Source: Amoebidium appalachense
Lineage: Eukaryota; Ichthyosporea
Direction of reading: 5' to 3'
Assembly: GCA_963693365.1 (NCBI GenBank)
Contig: CAVNZM010000003.1
Span: 11,160,001 to 11,224,000 of the forward strand
Length of the DNA stretch: 64,000 nt
The stretch's first letter is position 1; every line of letters starts with the position of its first letter. Under the pieces are notes generated by a model, which made no database searches, was not told the DNA's origin, and worked only from the letters and a program-made list of their open reading frames with translations. Both the position numbers and the translations under genes were made by a program. This document shows, in pieces, positions 1 to 23,420 of the stretch.

Positions 1-590
1 ACCCCTTCATCATCTCCCTCCTCTTTCCTGTTCACTTCCTCCTCCTCCCCCTCCGACTCCAAATCGCTCTCCTCCCCCTTGCTTTCCTCTTTCTCTCCCT
101 CCGAATCCTCCTCATGTTCCTCGTATATCTCAACGTCGTTTCTCACTTTTCGCACCAACTCTCTCAGCGCGTAGACCTTCCTCCCGCCGCTTTTCCCGGC
201 AACGGCAACGGACAACAAAACCGCTCCCTGCACCGGATAAAGCGTAAACCTCGTCATTTCGGCGGTGATTCTGTGTGACCATACGGGGGCGGCACCAAGA
301 CTCTGAGAGAGTTCCACCCACTTTACATCCTCCTTGATGAATTTGTTCCACGTTGGCTTGTAGGCGCCTCCATCTCCATCCTCCTTTCGCTGGACAAATG
401 TGGTGTCTGCGCTGAAGCTCTCCGTCACGCGCCTCCAACACTTGAGGGTACCCCTGCCCACATCCACCCACCATTCTTCCTTGCTGCGAAACTCGTAAAG
501 AACGATGTTTGGGTACTCAAAGAGAGGGGTGAGGGTAACTTCGTCGAGGGGTTTGTCGCTCGAAGGCCGAAGGTCAACTTTTGGCTTCAT
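1..590 (-). CDS. Unknown protein with acidic tail, 5' part only (runs off left edge)
   Basis: The minus strand is open from an ATG at 590 to the window edge, giving 196 codons without a stop. The first 150 residues are mixed and globular-looking, with many Trp and aromatic residues (for example a KEEWWVDVGRG stretch near residue 35). From about residue 155 the chain becomes strongly acidic, rich in Glu and Ser (runs such as EEHEEDSEGEKEE). The start was chosen because it is the first in-frame ATG and lies in a normal upstream context. I do not recognise the family. A 114-codon ORF at 130-474 in another frame is a shadow of this one. The 3' end and any introns lie outside the window. Confidence 0.6.
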   Translation of the reverse strand, partial: MKPKVDLRPSSDKPLDEVTLTPLFEYPNIVLYEFRSKEEWWVDVGRGTLKCWRRVTESFSADTTFVQRKEDGDGGAYKPTWNKFIKEDVKWVELSQSLGAAPVWSHRITAEMTRFTLYPVQGAVLLSVAVAGKSGGRKVYALRELVRKVRNDVEIYEEHEEDSEGEKEESKGEESDLESEGEEEEVNRKEEGDDEG

Positions 591-1164
591 GATGTTGAGA
601 GAGAAAAAAAAATGTATGGTGGTGTGTGGATGGGGATCGTGTGTTTCAAGAAAACAAGAATAGCACACGCAAGAAGAAAGGGTGGAACTTAGTAAGTGCT
701 GGTCTCGGAAAAGAATGCACAGTGTCTCTCTTATGATTTGAGGTGAAAAGGTTGTAAGCTTTAAAGCTGGTGCAGTTCAATGTACAACAGCAATGCAAAT
801 AGCCTTTAGCAGGTACAAGATTTATAAAAACATGGCATTCTCAAAAGAAAAAATAAATTTATAATACCCAAGCTTCGCGAAAAGTGAACGAGGAGGACTC
901 GGCTGTGCGCGCCAAATCTGTAGTAGAGACATAAAAACATACATTCTAGAAAAGGCAGATCGTGTAGTAATCGGGAGCTTCGTGTGAATAAATCGCGCTT
1001 CATAGTGTTGACCAGTGACAATCCGATTGCGATTTGAGATGTGATATGTGAGCCGCTTGTTGAAATGGCCGCCGTGAGAGTTACGTAATCCTTAGTGATT
1101 ACGTCATCGCGAGTCATGCCATTATGAGAGAGAGAGAGAGAGAGTGGGGGGGAGAGAAAGGGAG
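591..1164. other. Intergenic, no gene seen
   Basis: Upstream spacer of the 1-590 gene. It contains a short (GA)n tract near 1124-1142 and AT-rich sequence. No coding frame with family resemblance was found. Confidence 0.5.
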
Positions 1165-1893
1165 CTCTGGGCGGCTCTATACCGTACCCAAATACCCAAA
1201 CCCAAACCCAGATTTTAAACCCAGATGTCACGCATGCGGCATGACCGCTGCTTCGCACAACGCCTAAGTATTATAAAGAAACAAAGAATATATACTATAA
1301 TAAAGCATTAAAAAACATACAAATATTAATGTTGCGAAATAAGATAATATTTTTAGGCCGAAATACCAGAAATATGCTTAGCATCTTAGTTCTTGGCGTT
1401 TTCTTACTTCATCTTGTTGTCGCTAAGATTTGGGTTTGGGTTTAGGACTCTGGAAGACCCCCCCCCCCCCCCCCCCCTCCCCTCAATATCATACTGTGCA
1501 GCATTAATAAGGTGATCTAGGATAGTCATCTTAAAACGGATATATTGAGGAAGAGAGGAAGAAAAGAGAATTAAACCGCCAATAACCTCCGGTTCTAATA
1601 CGTTAGCTGACAGGTTGCACTTATTGATAGATATGCAGCCCCTATCCCAAACCCAGATTCTGGACCATGAAACCCAAATTACCTGCCTTATTTGGAAAAG
1701 ATGTGTTATCAATTGGCGCTTTTCTTATAAGATTCAGGTGCTTGATGGTGATCTATGGCATATCCGACCACGCGATGATTGGTAGCAGATTGAAACGCAA
1801 TATTTCGCTATCCAATCGACCGTCAGTACTAATATTAAATCTAGGAATCTGGGTTTGGGTTTGGGTATTTGGGTACGGTATAGCCGCCCAGAG
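1165..1893. mobile_element. MITE-like element with ~48-bp terminal inverted repeats
   Basis: Positions 1165-1214 and 1846-1893 are inverted copies, differing by a 2-bp CT indel. They start CTCTGGGCGGCT and include the string ACCGTACCCAAATACCC and repeats of CCCAAA. Two weaker inverted copies of the CCCAAA motif lie inside, near 1428-1446 and 1645-1660. The interior has no convincing ORF and contains a poly-C run (1460-1477). The structure fits a non-autonomous DNA transposon or foldback element. No clean target duplication was seen. Confidence 0.55.
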
Positions 1894-2314
1894 TGGGCGT
1901 GTGTGTTAAGCTTATGTGTAGGTGTGCTTTTACGTGCAAACATTTGCCAAACTGAAACTTGAGCGGGATTTATTAGGGCCTAGATTAGTGGAGTAGCTTA
2001 TAGGTGCTAGGCTTCGTTGCATGGCAAAAGAGTTTCATCGAACTTGCACATGAGATTCAAGTGGAAAGGGAATAACCCGCGGCAACAAAGGGAAAGAAGC
2101 ATATAATTGCGTTCCTTATGTTGAAAGACGCGAAGATCGGGCGTTTAATTCGTTTAGAGTGCAATCTGCAACACGCACATCTAGACTATATTAGGTGGGT
2201 TAAAGGGACCCCATATTCCTCTTGGTGTGTTTCCAAATGATATAACCCATCCATCACAAGCAACGGCAACTCAACCAAACCTTTTATCGTATACATCAAA
2301 TCTCTTTTTCCAAC
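1894..2314. other. Intergenic / METTL5 promoter region
   Basis: Ordinary AT-rich spacer leading into the METTL5 gene. No ORF or repeat of note. The stretch from 2240 onward is pyrimidine-rich with CAAC motifs just before the ATG at 2315, so it probably contains the transcription start. Confidence 0.4.
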
Positions 2315-16089
<13,775 letters not shown>

Positions 16090-16320
16090 TCTCCCGTTGT
16101 GGCGCGTGTGCGTGTACGTGGGTATGGCTGTGTATGGCTTTAAAAAAAAAAAACTGAATTTTCTAATAGGACCGCAATTTTTGTTCGCAGGAAAACTTTG
16201 CATTATTTGTTTGTTTGAGTGGGTCAGGTATAAGTTAAGCTTCGCGGAGTCCTGCCGAATGTAGCCCGAATAATGAGCTGAAACGACTGAGTGACTGACC
16301 GTGTGCACCCATGCTCGCGG

Positions 16321-16328
16321 TTTATATA
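16321..16328 (-). promoter_or_regulatory. TATA box of arrestin gene
   Basis: TATATAAA on the minus strand, 232 bp upstream of the chosen ATG at 16089. A start about 30 bp downstream would leave a 5' leader of about 200 nt, which argues against the ATG at 16308. Confidence 0.5.
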
Positions 16329-16539
16329 CTCTGGAAGTCTGGAATTTGGTGTGTTATGATTGAATAAATTTCGCCAATAGATATCATCTGTATAATTATC
16401 GTGTTAGATTGAGCAAACCAGAATGCAAATAAATAAATGGCGCGAGAGTGTTTACATCACCGTTACCATTTCTTGATTGGCTAGATTTAGAATGTGAAAT
16501 TTTGACGCTTTGCCATTGGAGAACACTTTTAGTTTGGGC

Positions 16540-16547
16540 CTGGCTTA
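16540..16547. other. Candidate target-site duplication, left copy
   Basis: CTGGCTTA occurs here directly outside the left inverted repeat and again at 52804-52811, just outside the palindrome that ends the right inverted repeat. An 8-bp match at both junctions is what insertion of the whole unit would leave. Confidence 0.4.
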
Positions 16548-16920
16548 TTGCTTCATTCTGATTGGTTGTCACACCGCGGGGTTTCCCGATTGTTCTTCGA
16601 ATGACATTTTCTATCACTATCAGACAGTTCTCCAATATTAGAACAGAAAACGGTTTATATACCCAGATGGCCAGATGGCCAGATCAAATTCAATGTGTGA
16701 AAAAAGGTGGATAAAACGGGATAAAACGGGAGTCAAAATGATCTGGCCATCTGGCCATGTGGCCATGGAATCTCTATATCTAAAAATAGCTGTCACTGCG
16801 CCGGGGAGTGGTTCCGCGCGGCCGGCGAGGCACACGTGGCTGCGGAGGCGCCTGGGCAGGGGGGCTGGGGAGACTGGCATGCCCCTCACAGCATGAAAAA
16901 ATGTTATGTATGCATAGAGT

Positions 16921-17787
16921 ATGATGTCCATGCAGCAGGCAATTCAGGATAATATAGAGCAAATACACGAGGCACCTCAGTGGTACAAGTTTCTAGTGGC
17001 TCTGGGTATATATGAACCCAGGCAACTGGTAGAGTGGTACCGGAGCAGTTTCCAGAAGGGCAGTGGGTTTGGACTTTATTACTACGATAAGAATGAAGAG
17101 CCCGTGATGCACACGTGGAGTGAGCCTGCTGATATGCAGGTGGCTGCTACTGGCTTGGTTATAATGGCTGGACGTGAGTGGCATTTCTCCCAAGATGATA
17201 TGGAATGGGCAGCCCACGTGGGATGGGTGTGTGATGAGAGTGGCTACCTGAGGCTGTATCTACCAGGGTTTAACCAACACGTGGCCGAGGCACCATCTGC
17301 ACACCAGCTGGTGTGTTACTTCCAGGGGCTTATTCCTATTGGCCTCGGAGAGGGGTGGGAGATTGACCACCGAAACCAAGTGAAGAGTGATAACCGCCGG
17401 GCCAATCTCTGCCTGCGGCCAAAGGGTTACAACAAGCTGAAGAGACCAATCAAAGGACAGCCGTGCCGGTTTGTAAGCATGATTGCTGGTGGACTGTTCC
17501 AGGTGCGACTGCCAAAGGTGCACAAGAAGGGTCAGTACCACGTGGTGGGCACGTATGATGACTATACACATGCCGTGCACGTGGCAAGAGCCCACTGGCG
17601 TGTGTACTGCACGGAAGCACGTGGATGGACGGACCCAGGCATGGTGCAAGACTTTGAGGTGCTGATGGCACCACACATTCCAGAGCCACACGTGCAGCCC
17701 ACTGTATCACCGGAGTTTATAGCTTCTGTCACAGCCCAGAAGCAGCTGGGTGTCCCAGCTAACAGCATCATGCGGCTCTTTGATTAA
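16921..17787 (+). CDS. HNH endonuclease with AP2-like domain (left copy)
   Basis: 288 aa. The HNH core sits near residues 148-171 (IDH, then SDNRRANL, then N at the end of KGYN), the layout of HNH_3-type homing endonucleases. A region at about 183-230 (FQVRLPKVH...VGTYDDYTHAVHVARAHW) resembles the AP2-type DNA-binding domain that often follows HNH in mobile endonucleases. Such enzymes cut DNA and promote their own spread. The ATG at 16921 is the first of three nearby in-frame ATGs (MMSM). AATAAA-like signals follow the TAA at once. An identical protein is encoded at 51179-52045 in the opposite inverted repeat. The N-terminal 100 residues are not assigned. Confidence 0.85.
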   Translation: MMSMQQAIQDNIEQIHEAPQWYKFLVALGIYEPRQLVEWYRSSFQKGSGFGLYYYDKNEEPVMHTWSEPADMQVAATGLVIMAGREWHFSQDDMEWAAHVGWVCDESGYLRLYLPGFNQHVAEAPSAHQLVCYFQGLIPIGLGEGWEIDHRNQVKSDNRRANLCLRPKGYNKLKRPIKGQPCRFVSMIAGGLFQVRLPKVHKKGQYHVVGTYDDYTHAVHVARAHWRVYCTEARGWTDPGMVQDFEVLMAPHIPEPHVQPTVSPEFIASVTAQKQLGVPANSIMRLFD

Positions 17788-18095
17788 AATTTTAAATAAA
17801 TATTAAATTTTGCGCCGGGGCGTGGTTCCGGGAGGCAGGGGAGGCAGGGGGGGCACACGTGCAGGGGAGGCAGGGGGGACACTCACTGCCACCACTGGGG
17901 GCCTGGTTACGGGAGGCAGGGGGGCACACGTGCAGGGGAGGCACACGTGCACAGGAGGCTGGGGAGAGTGGGGGAACCATGGTTGTGTGATACTATCTAT
18001 CCCCCATGTATGGCTGAGTTAAGACCATTTGTTCATGTAGCACGATCTTCTAGCATGCACGTGTTGGAATGCCACCACTGGGGGGCCTGGTTCCG

Positions 18096-18232
18096 GCAGG
18101 CAGGGGGGCAGGGGGGCAGGGGGGCAGGGGGGCAGGGGAGCAGGGGGGGCAGGGGGGCAGGGGGGCAGGGGGGCAGGGGGGCAGGGGGGCAGGGGGGCAG
18201 GGGGGCTGGGGGGCAGGGGGGCAGGGGAGACT
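18096..18232. repeat. G-rich 9-bp array (GGGGGGCAG), potential G-quadruplex
   Basis: About 14 units of GGGGGGCAG with minor variants (a few GGGGAGCAG and GGGGGGCTG). The C-rich complement is at about 50733-50868 in the other arm, where the unit number differs slightly. Confidence 0.85.
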
Positions 18233-18293
18233 GGCATGCCACTCACGGGGAGGATAGTGTATGTTGGCACGTGGGGGTGTGTGGGTGGTTTTT

Positions 18294-18872
18294 TTATTTG
18301 GGCTTGTGCTTATGGCAATGGGTCGTAGATTTCACCCTGTTTTTGCAGGGATTGCCAGCCTTGGTTTTGCCCTGGCAGTACCCATTTTCCCTGCCCACAC
18401 CCACCGCTGCAGCTGCAACCGGTGGCTGTGGTGCACCCATGGGTGGATCCGGAGTGGACACAGTCAGCGCGGGTACCCCGGTGCGCTCGGTGCGAGGGCG
18501 CTGCATTTCTGCGACTGTAAAGGCGGCCAGGAGGTCGTCCAGCAGGAGGTTTGCATGAGCATAGTCCCCGGCCTTGTGGGGGTGGAGGATGTTGATGGTG
18601 TTGTCGCTGTAGAGGAGGACACCGGTGGCAGGGGCAAAGCATACCCAGGGCTTGAAGCCGTCCTTGTGGTGTGGGCATGTTTTCTTTTTGTTTTTGCACT
18701 GGGCTTTTTTTGAGGGTGCAAATGCAGGGCATCGTTCGGGGTCAACCGAATCGGGGCGCAAAAGTGCGTCTCCCATTTCTAGTGTTTTGTTTTGGTGTGC
18801 ACTGTTCTTGGATTGGGGTGAAGCGAGACAAAAAGTAAAAGCGAGTACTTTTTGTTGACTGGTTGATGGCAT
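18294..18872 (-). CDS. Protein with two Cys/His zinc-binding-like modules
   Basis: 192 aa from the ATG at 18872; the frame is open slightly further upstream but without an ATG. Two short modules are visible: CPAFAPSKKAQCKNKKKTCPHH near residues 52-73 and CQGKTKAGNPCKNRVKSTTHCHKH at the C terminus. Both follow a C-x(n)-C-x(n)-C-x2-H layout like small zinc-binding modules found in some large DNA viruses and protists. The middle has an LLLDDLLAAFTVAEM helix and a Pro-rich linker. The stop lies 7 bp from the inner end of the left inverted repeat. Function unknown. Confidence 0.6.
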   Translation of the reverse strand: MPSTSQQKVLAFTFCLASPQSKNSAHQNKTLEMGDALLRPDSVDPERCPAFAPSKKAQCKNKKKTCPHHKDGFKPWVCFAPATGVLLYSDNTINILHPHKAGDYAHANLLLDDLLAAFTVAEMQRPRTERTGVPALTVSTPDPPMGAPQPPVAAAAVGVGRENGYCQGKTKAGNPCKNRVKSTTHCHKHKPK

Positions 18873-19080
18873 ATCAATCAATCTCTTGGTGCCAAACCAC
18901 TGACCAATCACATGGGTGTATTCACGAATTCCAATCTAAATTCGGCATCTGGAGAGAGGGGTACTGGTAAAACACAAGAGCAACACGGCATCAAGAGTTT
19001 GTACCACAGGCAAGATCTCAGAGAGGTCACTTTTGGGGTGTAACACGTCGGATACTGAAAGTTTTGTGAGGTACACGTAC

Positions 19081-19353
19081 ATGTTCGACAGCACGGTCAC
19101 CACAGGCATTCTTTATGTGATATCTATATGCAGTGTCGTTGCAAATATACACTGGTACAATTTAATGAAGTCCGAACCGAATGCTAGAGAGAAAGTGAAC
19201 AAAATGTATCTGGTGTACGTCAGCGCTGCTATTGTCCTCACATGTTTATTGGTTACACCATTGGTGTATGCAGTCATATACTATTTCAATAAGAAGACGG
19301 GTGCTGCGGAGTACGACACCACTCTGAGACAAACAAGTCACTCGGACTTTTAA
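19081..19353 (+). CDS. Small membrane protein, two predicted transmembrane segments
   Basis: 90 aa from the first ATG (19081). The frame is open upstream to a TTG at 19033, so a spliced or longer N terminus is possible. Hydrophobic stretches at about residues 9-27 (GILYVISICSVVANIHWY) and 46-70 (VYVSAAIVLTCLLVTPLVYAVIYYF) look like membrane spans separated by a basic loop. Function unknown. Many large DNA viruses encode such small membrane proteins, but there is no recognisable homology. Confidence 0.5.
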   Translation: MFDSTVTTGILYVISICSVVANIHWYNLMKSEPNAREKVNKMYLVYVSAAIVLTCLLVTPLVYAVIYYFNKKTGAAEYDTTLRQTSHSDF

Positions 19354-19370
19354 TTCAATTAACACACCGC

Positions 19371-19636
19371 GCTACAAAAGTGGAGTACACGACAATCACA
19401 GCGCCAGCGCTGATACAAAAGTGGAGTACACGACAATCACAGCGCCAGCGCTGATACAAAAGTGGAGTACACGCCAGCGCTGATACAAAAGTGGAGTACC
19501 GCCAGCGCTGATACAAAAGTGGAGTACACGACAATCACAGCGCCAGCGCTGATACAAAAGTGGAGTACACGACAATCACAGCGCCAGCGCTGATACAAAA
19601 GTGGAGTACACGCCAGCGCTGATACAAAAAGCAATA
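19371..19636. repeat. Tandem repeat, ~41-bp and ~29-bp units
   Basis: Seven units beginning TACAAAAGTGGAGTAC and ending CAGCGCTGA; some lack the internal CGACAATCACAG segment. Diverged inverted copies occur at about 23830-24035. Confidence 0.85.
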
Positions 19637-19779
19637 AACATGGTACTCCACACCACACGTGCACCGACCCGAAAACACGAAAATAAACACACAACGACAG
19701 CGCTGCACGGCCGATACAGTTACTTTGCATACCATTGGCCCGGGCTGGGATGAACGAGTAACACTGCTAGTGCATGCAG

Positions 19780-21480
19780 GGAATACAGAGCAGGAAGAGA
19801 GAAATGGTGCTAGTGCATGTGGGTGGTGGGGGACTCTTTGAATGCATGCATGGCATGGGGATTGAAGGACTTAGACGTGCATGCATGAAGGGGGGAGGGG
19901 AGGGGGGGGGGGGGGTGGGGGGGGGGGGATATAGAGCAGGAAGAGAGAAATGGTGCTAGTGCATGTGGGTGGTGGGGGACTCTTTGAATGCATGCATGGC
20001 ATGGGGATTGAAGGACTTAGACGTGCATGCATGAAGGGGGGAGGGGAGGGGGGGGGGGGATATAGAGCAGGAAGAGAGAAATGGTGCTAGTGCATGTGGG
20101 TGGTGGGGGACTCTTTGAATGCATGCATGGCATGGGGATTGAAGGACTTAGACGTGCATGCATGAAGGGGGGAGGGGAGGGGGGGGGGATATAGAGCAGG
20201 AAGAGAGAAATGGTGCTAGTGCATGTGGGTGGTGGGGGACTCTTTGAATGCATGCATGGCATGGGGATTGAAGGACTTAGACGTGCATGCATGAAGGGGG
20301 GAGGGGAGGGGGGGGGGGGGGATATAGAGCAGGAAGAGAGAAATGGTGCTAGTGCATGTGGGTGGTGGGGGACTCTTTGAATGCATGCATGGCATGGGGA
20401 TTGAAGGACTTAGACGTGCATGCATGAAGGGGGGAGGGGAGGGGGGGGGATATAGAGCAGGAAGAGAGAAATGGTGCTAGTGCATGTGGGTGGTGGGGGA
20501 CTCTTTGAATGTGTGCATGGCATGGGGATTGAAGGACTTAGACGTGCATGCATGAAGGGGGGAGGGGAGGAGGGGGGGTGGGGGGGGATATAGAGCAGGA
20601 AGAGAGAAATGGTGCTAGTGCATGTGGGTGGTGGGGGACTCTTTGAGTGTGTGCATGGCATGGGGATTGAAGGACTTAGACGTGCATGCATGAAGGGGGA
20701 AGGGGAGGGGGGGGGGGTGGGGGGGGGGGATATAGAGCAGGAAGAGAGAAATGGTGCTAGTGCATGTGGGTGGTGGGGGACTCTTTGAATGTGTGCATGG
20801 CATGGGGATTGAAGGACTTAGACGTGCATGCATGAAGGGGGGAGGGGAGGAGGGGGGTGGGGGGGGATATAGAGCAGGAAGAGAGAAATGGTGCTAGTGC
20901 ATGTGGGTGGTGGGGGACTCTTTGAGTGTGTGCATGGCATGGGGATTGAAGGACTTAGACGTGCATGCATGAAGGGGGGAAGGGGGAGGGGGGGGGGGGG
21001 TGGGGGGGGGGATATAGAGCAGGAAGAGAGAAATGGTGCTAGTGCATGTGGGTGGTGGGGGACTCTTCGAGTGTGTGCATGGCATGGGGATTGAAGGACT
21101 TAGACGTGCATGCATGAAGGGGGGAGGGGAGGGGGGGGGGGGGGGGGGGGGGATATAGAGCAGGAAGAGAGAAATGGTGCTAGTGCATGTGGGTGGTGGG
21201 GGACTCTTTGAGTGTGTGCATGGCATGGGATTGAAGGACTTAGACGTGCATGCATGAAGGGGGAAGGGGAGGGGGGGGGGGTGGGGGGGGGGATATAGAG
21301 CAGGAAGAGAGAAATGGTGCTAGTGCATGTGGGTGGTGGGGGACTCTTTGAGTGTGTGCATGGCATGGGGATTGAAGGACTTAGACGTGCATGCATGAAG
21401 GGGGGAGGGGGGATACAGAGCAGGAAGAGAGAAATAGTGCTAGTGCATGTGGGTGGTGGGACTCTTTGAGTGTGTGAAGG
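19780..21480. repeat. Minisatellite, 13 copies of a ~130-145-bp unit
   Basis: Each unit starts near GCAGGAAGAGAGAAATGGTG, contains GGACTTAGACGTGCATGCAT and ends in a poly-G segment of varying length. The units diverge in steps: early copies have GAATGCATGCATGG, later copies GAGTGTGTGCATGG. Apparent short ORFs on either strand repeat with the unit and are not genes. Confidence 0.9.
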
Positions 21481-21609
21481 ACTTAGACGTGCATCACGTC
21501 TGTGTATACAAGCATGTGGGGTAAGCACAGATTCAGATAACACTGGATTTCTTTTTATAAAATCCATCTCCAACCGATTGTAAAAAGAAATCCCAAAACT
21601 TCTACCTAT

Positions 21610-21815
21610 ACATTATACAGAAACCGTAGGCTCTGCCATGTAACATAGTCGAAGCCCCCCCCCCCCCCCCCCCCCAAAAAAAAACAAAAAAAAACAAAAA
21701 CAAAAACCAAAAAAAAAAACAATGCTTTCAAGTCTATATTTTTCCAGATTTCACACGGCATCACTCCCACGTCCTAGGCTCTGCCATGTAACATAGTCGA
21801 AGCCCCCCCCCCCCC

Positions 21816-21852
<37 letters not shown>

Positions 21853-22015
21853 AATGCTTTCCGTGTTTCATAGCCAAGTCTATATTTTTCCACATTTCAC
21901 ACGGCATCACTCCAACGTCTTAGGCTCTGCCATGTAACATAGTCGAAGCCCCCCCCCCCCCCCCTCCCCCCCCCCCCACAAAAAAAAAACAAAAAAAAAA
22001 AACAAAACAAAAAAA
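21610..22015. repeat. Three ~150-bp repeats with poly-C/poly-A cores
   Basis: Three copies of a unit that contains CTCTGCCATGTAACATAGTC followed by a C run and then an A-rich run (21655-21720, 21804-21850, 21949-22015). They lie between the minisatellite and the 3' end of the coiled-coil gene. Confidence 0.85.
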
Positions 22016-22031
22016 ACACACACAAAGTCTT

Positions 22032-23420
22032 TCAGACCGAATGGTCATCGTCACTGGAAGTCACAGGCCTCCGTGTGCGGAGCACCGTTTTCTTGCCCGA
22101 TGGTCTTTCTTTCTTGCCCTGCCCTGCACGACTGCTTTCTTTCCGCTTCTTCTCATCCTCCTCTCTGGCTGCTTCGTCGAGAATCTTATCTATTGATTCC
22201 TTGGGCCTTTCTCTCTCTCCGCCCCGGAACCGTTTGGGCACATTCCCACCTGAATCCGCCCCCCTCTTCAGCCCGAGCCCGGTTTTTGTGTGGGGACTGG
22301 ACATCATGGGGTCTGTGCGAGCGGGGGCACTCTGAATAGGACGTTGGTGGGGGCGGGCAACGGATGAACGACCGGATTGGGTAGCGCTAGAGGGGGGGGG
22401 GGGGAGTATCTCCTCGACGTCGGATGTTTGTGTGTGGGGATTGGACATCATGGGGTCTATGCGAGCGGGGGCACTCTGAATAGGACGTTGGTGGGGGCGG
22501 GCAACGGATGAACGACCGGATTGGGTAGCGCTAGAGGGGGGGGGGGGGAGTATCTCCACGTCGGATGTATGGGGGGAGCGTTTCAGGCCCAAAAGCAGTT
22601 TTTGTGTGCTCTCCTTGACTGTCTTTCGATAGGTTTTCTGCAGGTCTGCCATCTCTGACTCGACTTTTGCATTTTCCTCCTTCTGCCAGGCCACCTCATC
22701 CTGCAAGGATAACTTTTCGGCCGTCTCACTAATGAGCCGAGCTTCGAGTTCCTGAACCCTCTCAGCCAACAGGTTGTTCGTTGCAGAAGCAGTATATTTA
22801 TCTTTGACTGCTGCTTCTTTGACCTCTCTAATCGTTTCTGTCAACCGTTTGTTTTCATCTTTCACCGTTTGCAACGCTTTCTCCGCATTTTCATATTTCT
22901 CTTTGTATTCGAGTAAGGTGGTGGTGGCGGCGGTGGTGGGTGTAGCAGGCACAGATGTCACGCCAAGTGAGGCTAAAGCCTGACTAAGTTGCAATGTCAT
23001 TTCTGCCTGTAGTGCTTCCATAAGTCTATGGTCGATGGGAGCCGAAGAAACGTCCTTGTCGGTGGGGTCGGCGGGGGTGCCCTTTTTGTCGGTGGGGTCG
23101 GCGGGGTCGGCGGGGGTGCCCTTTTTGTCGGTGGGGTCGGCGGGGTCGGCGGGGGTGCCCTTTTTGTCGGTGGGGTCGGTGGGGTCGGCGGGGGTGCCCT
23201 TTTTGTCGGTGGGGTCGGCGGGGTCGGCGGGGGTGCCCTTTTTGTCGGTGGGGTCAGCGGGGTCGGCGGGGGTGCCCTTTTTGTCGGTGGGGTCGGCGGG
23301 GTCGGCGGGGGTGCCCTTTTTGTCGGTGGGGTCGGTGGGGTCGGTGGGGGTGCCCTTTTTGGGGTCGGTGGGGTCGGCGGGGTTTGTGCTTTGCCCGACC
23401 ATTTGCGAGGCGCTATCCAT
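22032..23420 (-). CDS. Coiled-coil protein with DP-rich N-terminal tandem repeats
   Basis: 462 aa, single exon, ATG at 23420. Residues about 10-120 are repeats of a 13-residue unit (TDKKGTPADPADP), encoded by a near-perfect 39-bp minisatellite. A coiled coil follows (about 165-290; heptad-like LLEYKEKYENAEKALQ and LAERVQELEARLISE). Next comes a duplicated ~50-residue segment containing EILPPPPSSATQSGRSS, then a basic tail with several nuclear-localisation-like clusters. No enzymatic motif is present. It is one of four proteins in this element with a coiled coil plus low-complexity design. Its upstream region is similar to that of the gene at 45057-45413, which suggests paralogy. Confidence 0.7.
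   Translation of the reverse strand: MDSASQMVGQSTNPADPTDPKKGTPTDPTDPTDKKGTPADPADPTDKKGTPADPADPTDKKGTPADPADPTDKKGTPADPTDPTDKKGTPADPADPTDKKGTPADPADPTDKKGTPADPTDKDVSSAPIDHRLMEALQAEMTLQLSQALASLGVTSVPATPTTAATTTLLEYKEKYENAEKALQTVKDENKRLTETIREVKEAAVKDKYTASATNNLLAERVQELEARLISETAEKLSLQDEVAWQKEENAKVESEMADLQKTYRKTVKESTQKLLLGLKRSPHTSDVEILPPPPSSATQSGRSSVARPHQRPIQSAPARIDPMMSNPHTQTSDVEEILPPPPSSATQSGRSSVARPHQRPIQSAPARTDPMMSSPHTKTGLGLKRGADSGGNVPKRFRGGERERPKESIDKILDEAAREEDEKKRKESSRAGQGKKERPSGKKTVLRTRRPVTSSDDDHSV

Larger units (their letters stand above)
16546..18287. repeat. Left 1.74-kb terminal inverted repeat of the 36-kb element
   Basis: The reverse complement of this segment reappears at 50669-52420. The two encoded HNH proteins are identical, and the visible differences are the lengths of G tracts (1742 against 1752 bp). 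Matching begins at TATTGCTTC and ends at GTGTGTGGGTG. It contains the HNH gene, CACGTG-rich GC blocks before and after it, and a G-rich 9-bp array. It borders the arrestin promoter on the left and the stop codon of the 18294-18872 gene on the right. Confidence 0.9.

Noticed and set aside
16090-16308. N-terminal extension of the arrestin protein from an ATG at 16308
   Set aside because: The ATG is only about 13 bp from the TATA box and therefore probably upstream of the transcript start; the extra residues are low quality.
21655-22015. Poly-A runs as evidence of retrotransposed sequence
   Set aside because: No upstream reverse transcriptase, no target duplications, and the runs are embedded in tandem repeats.
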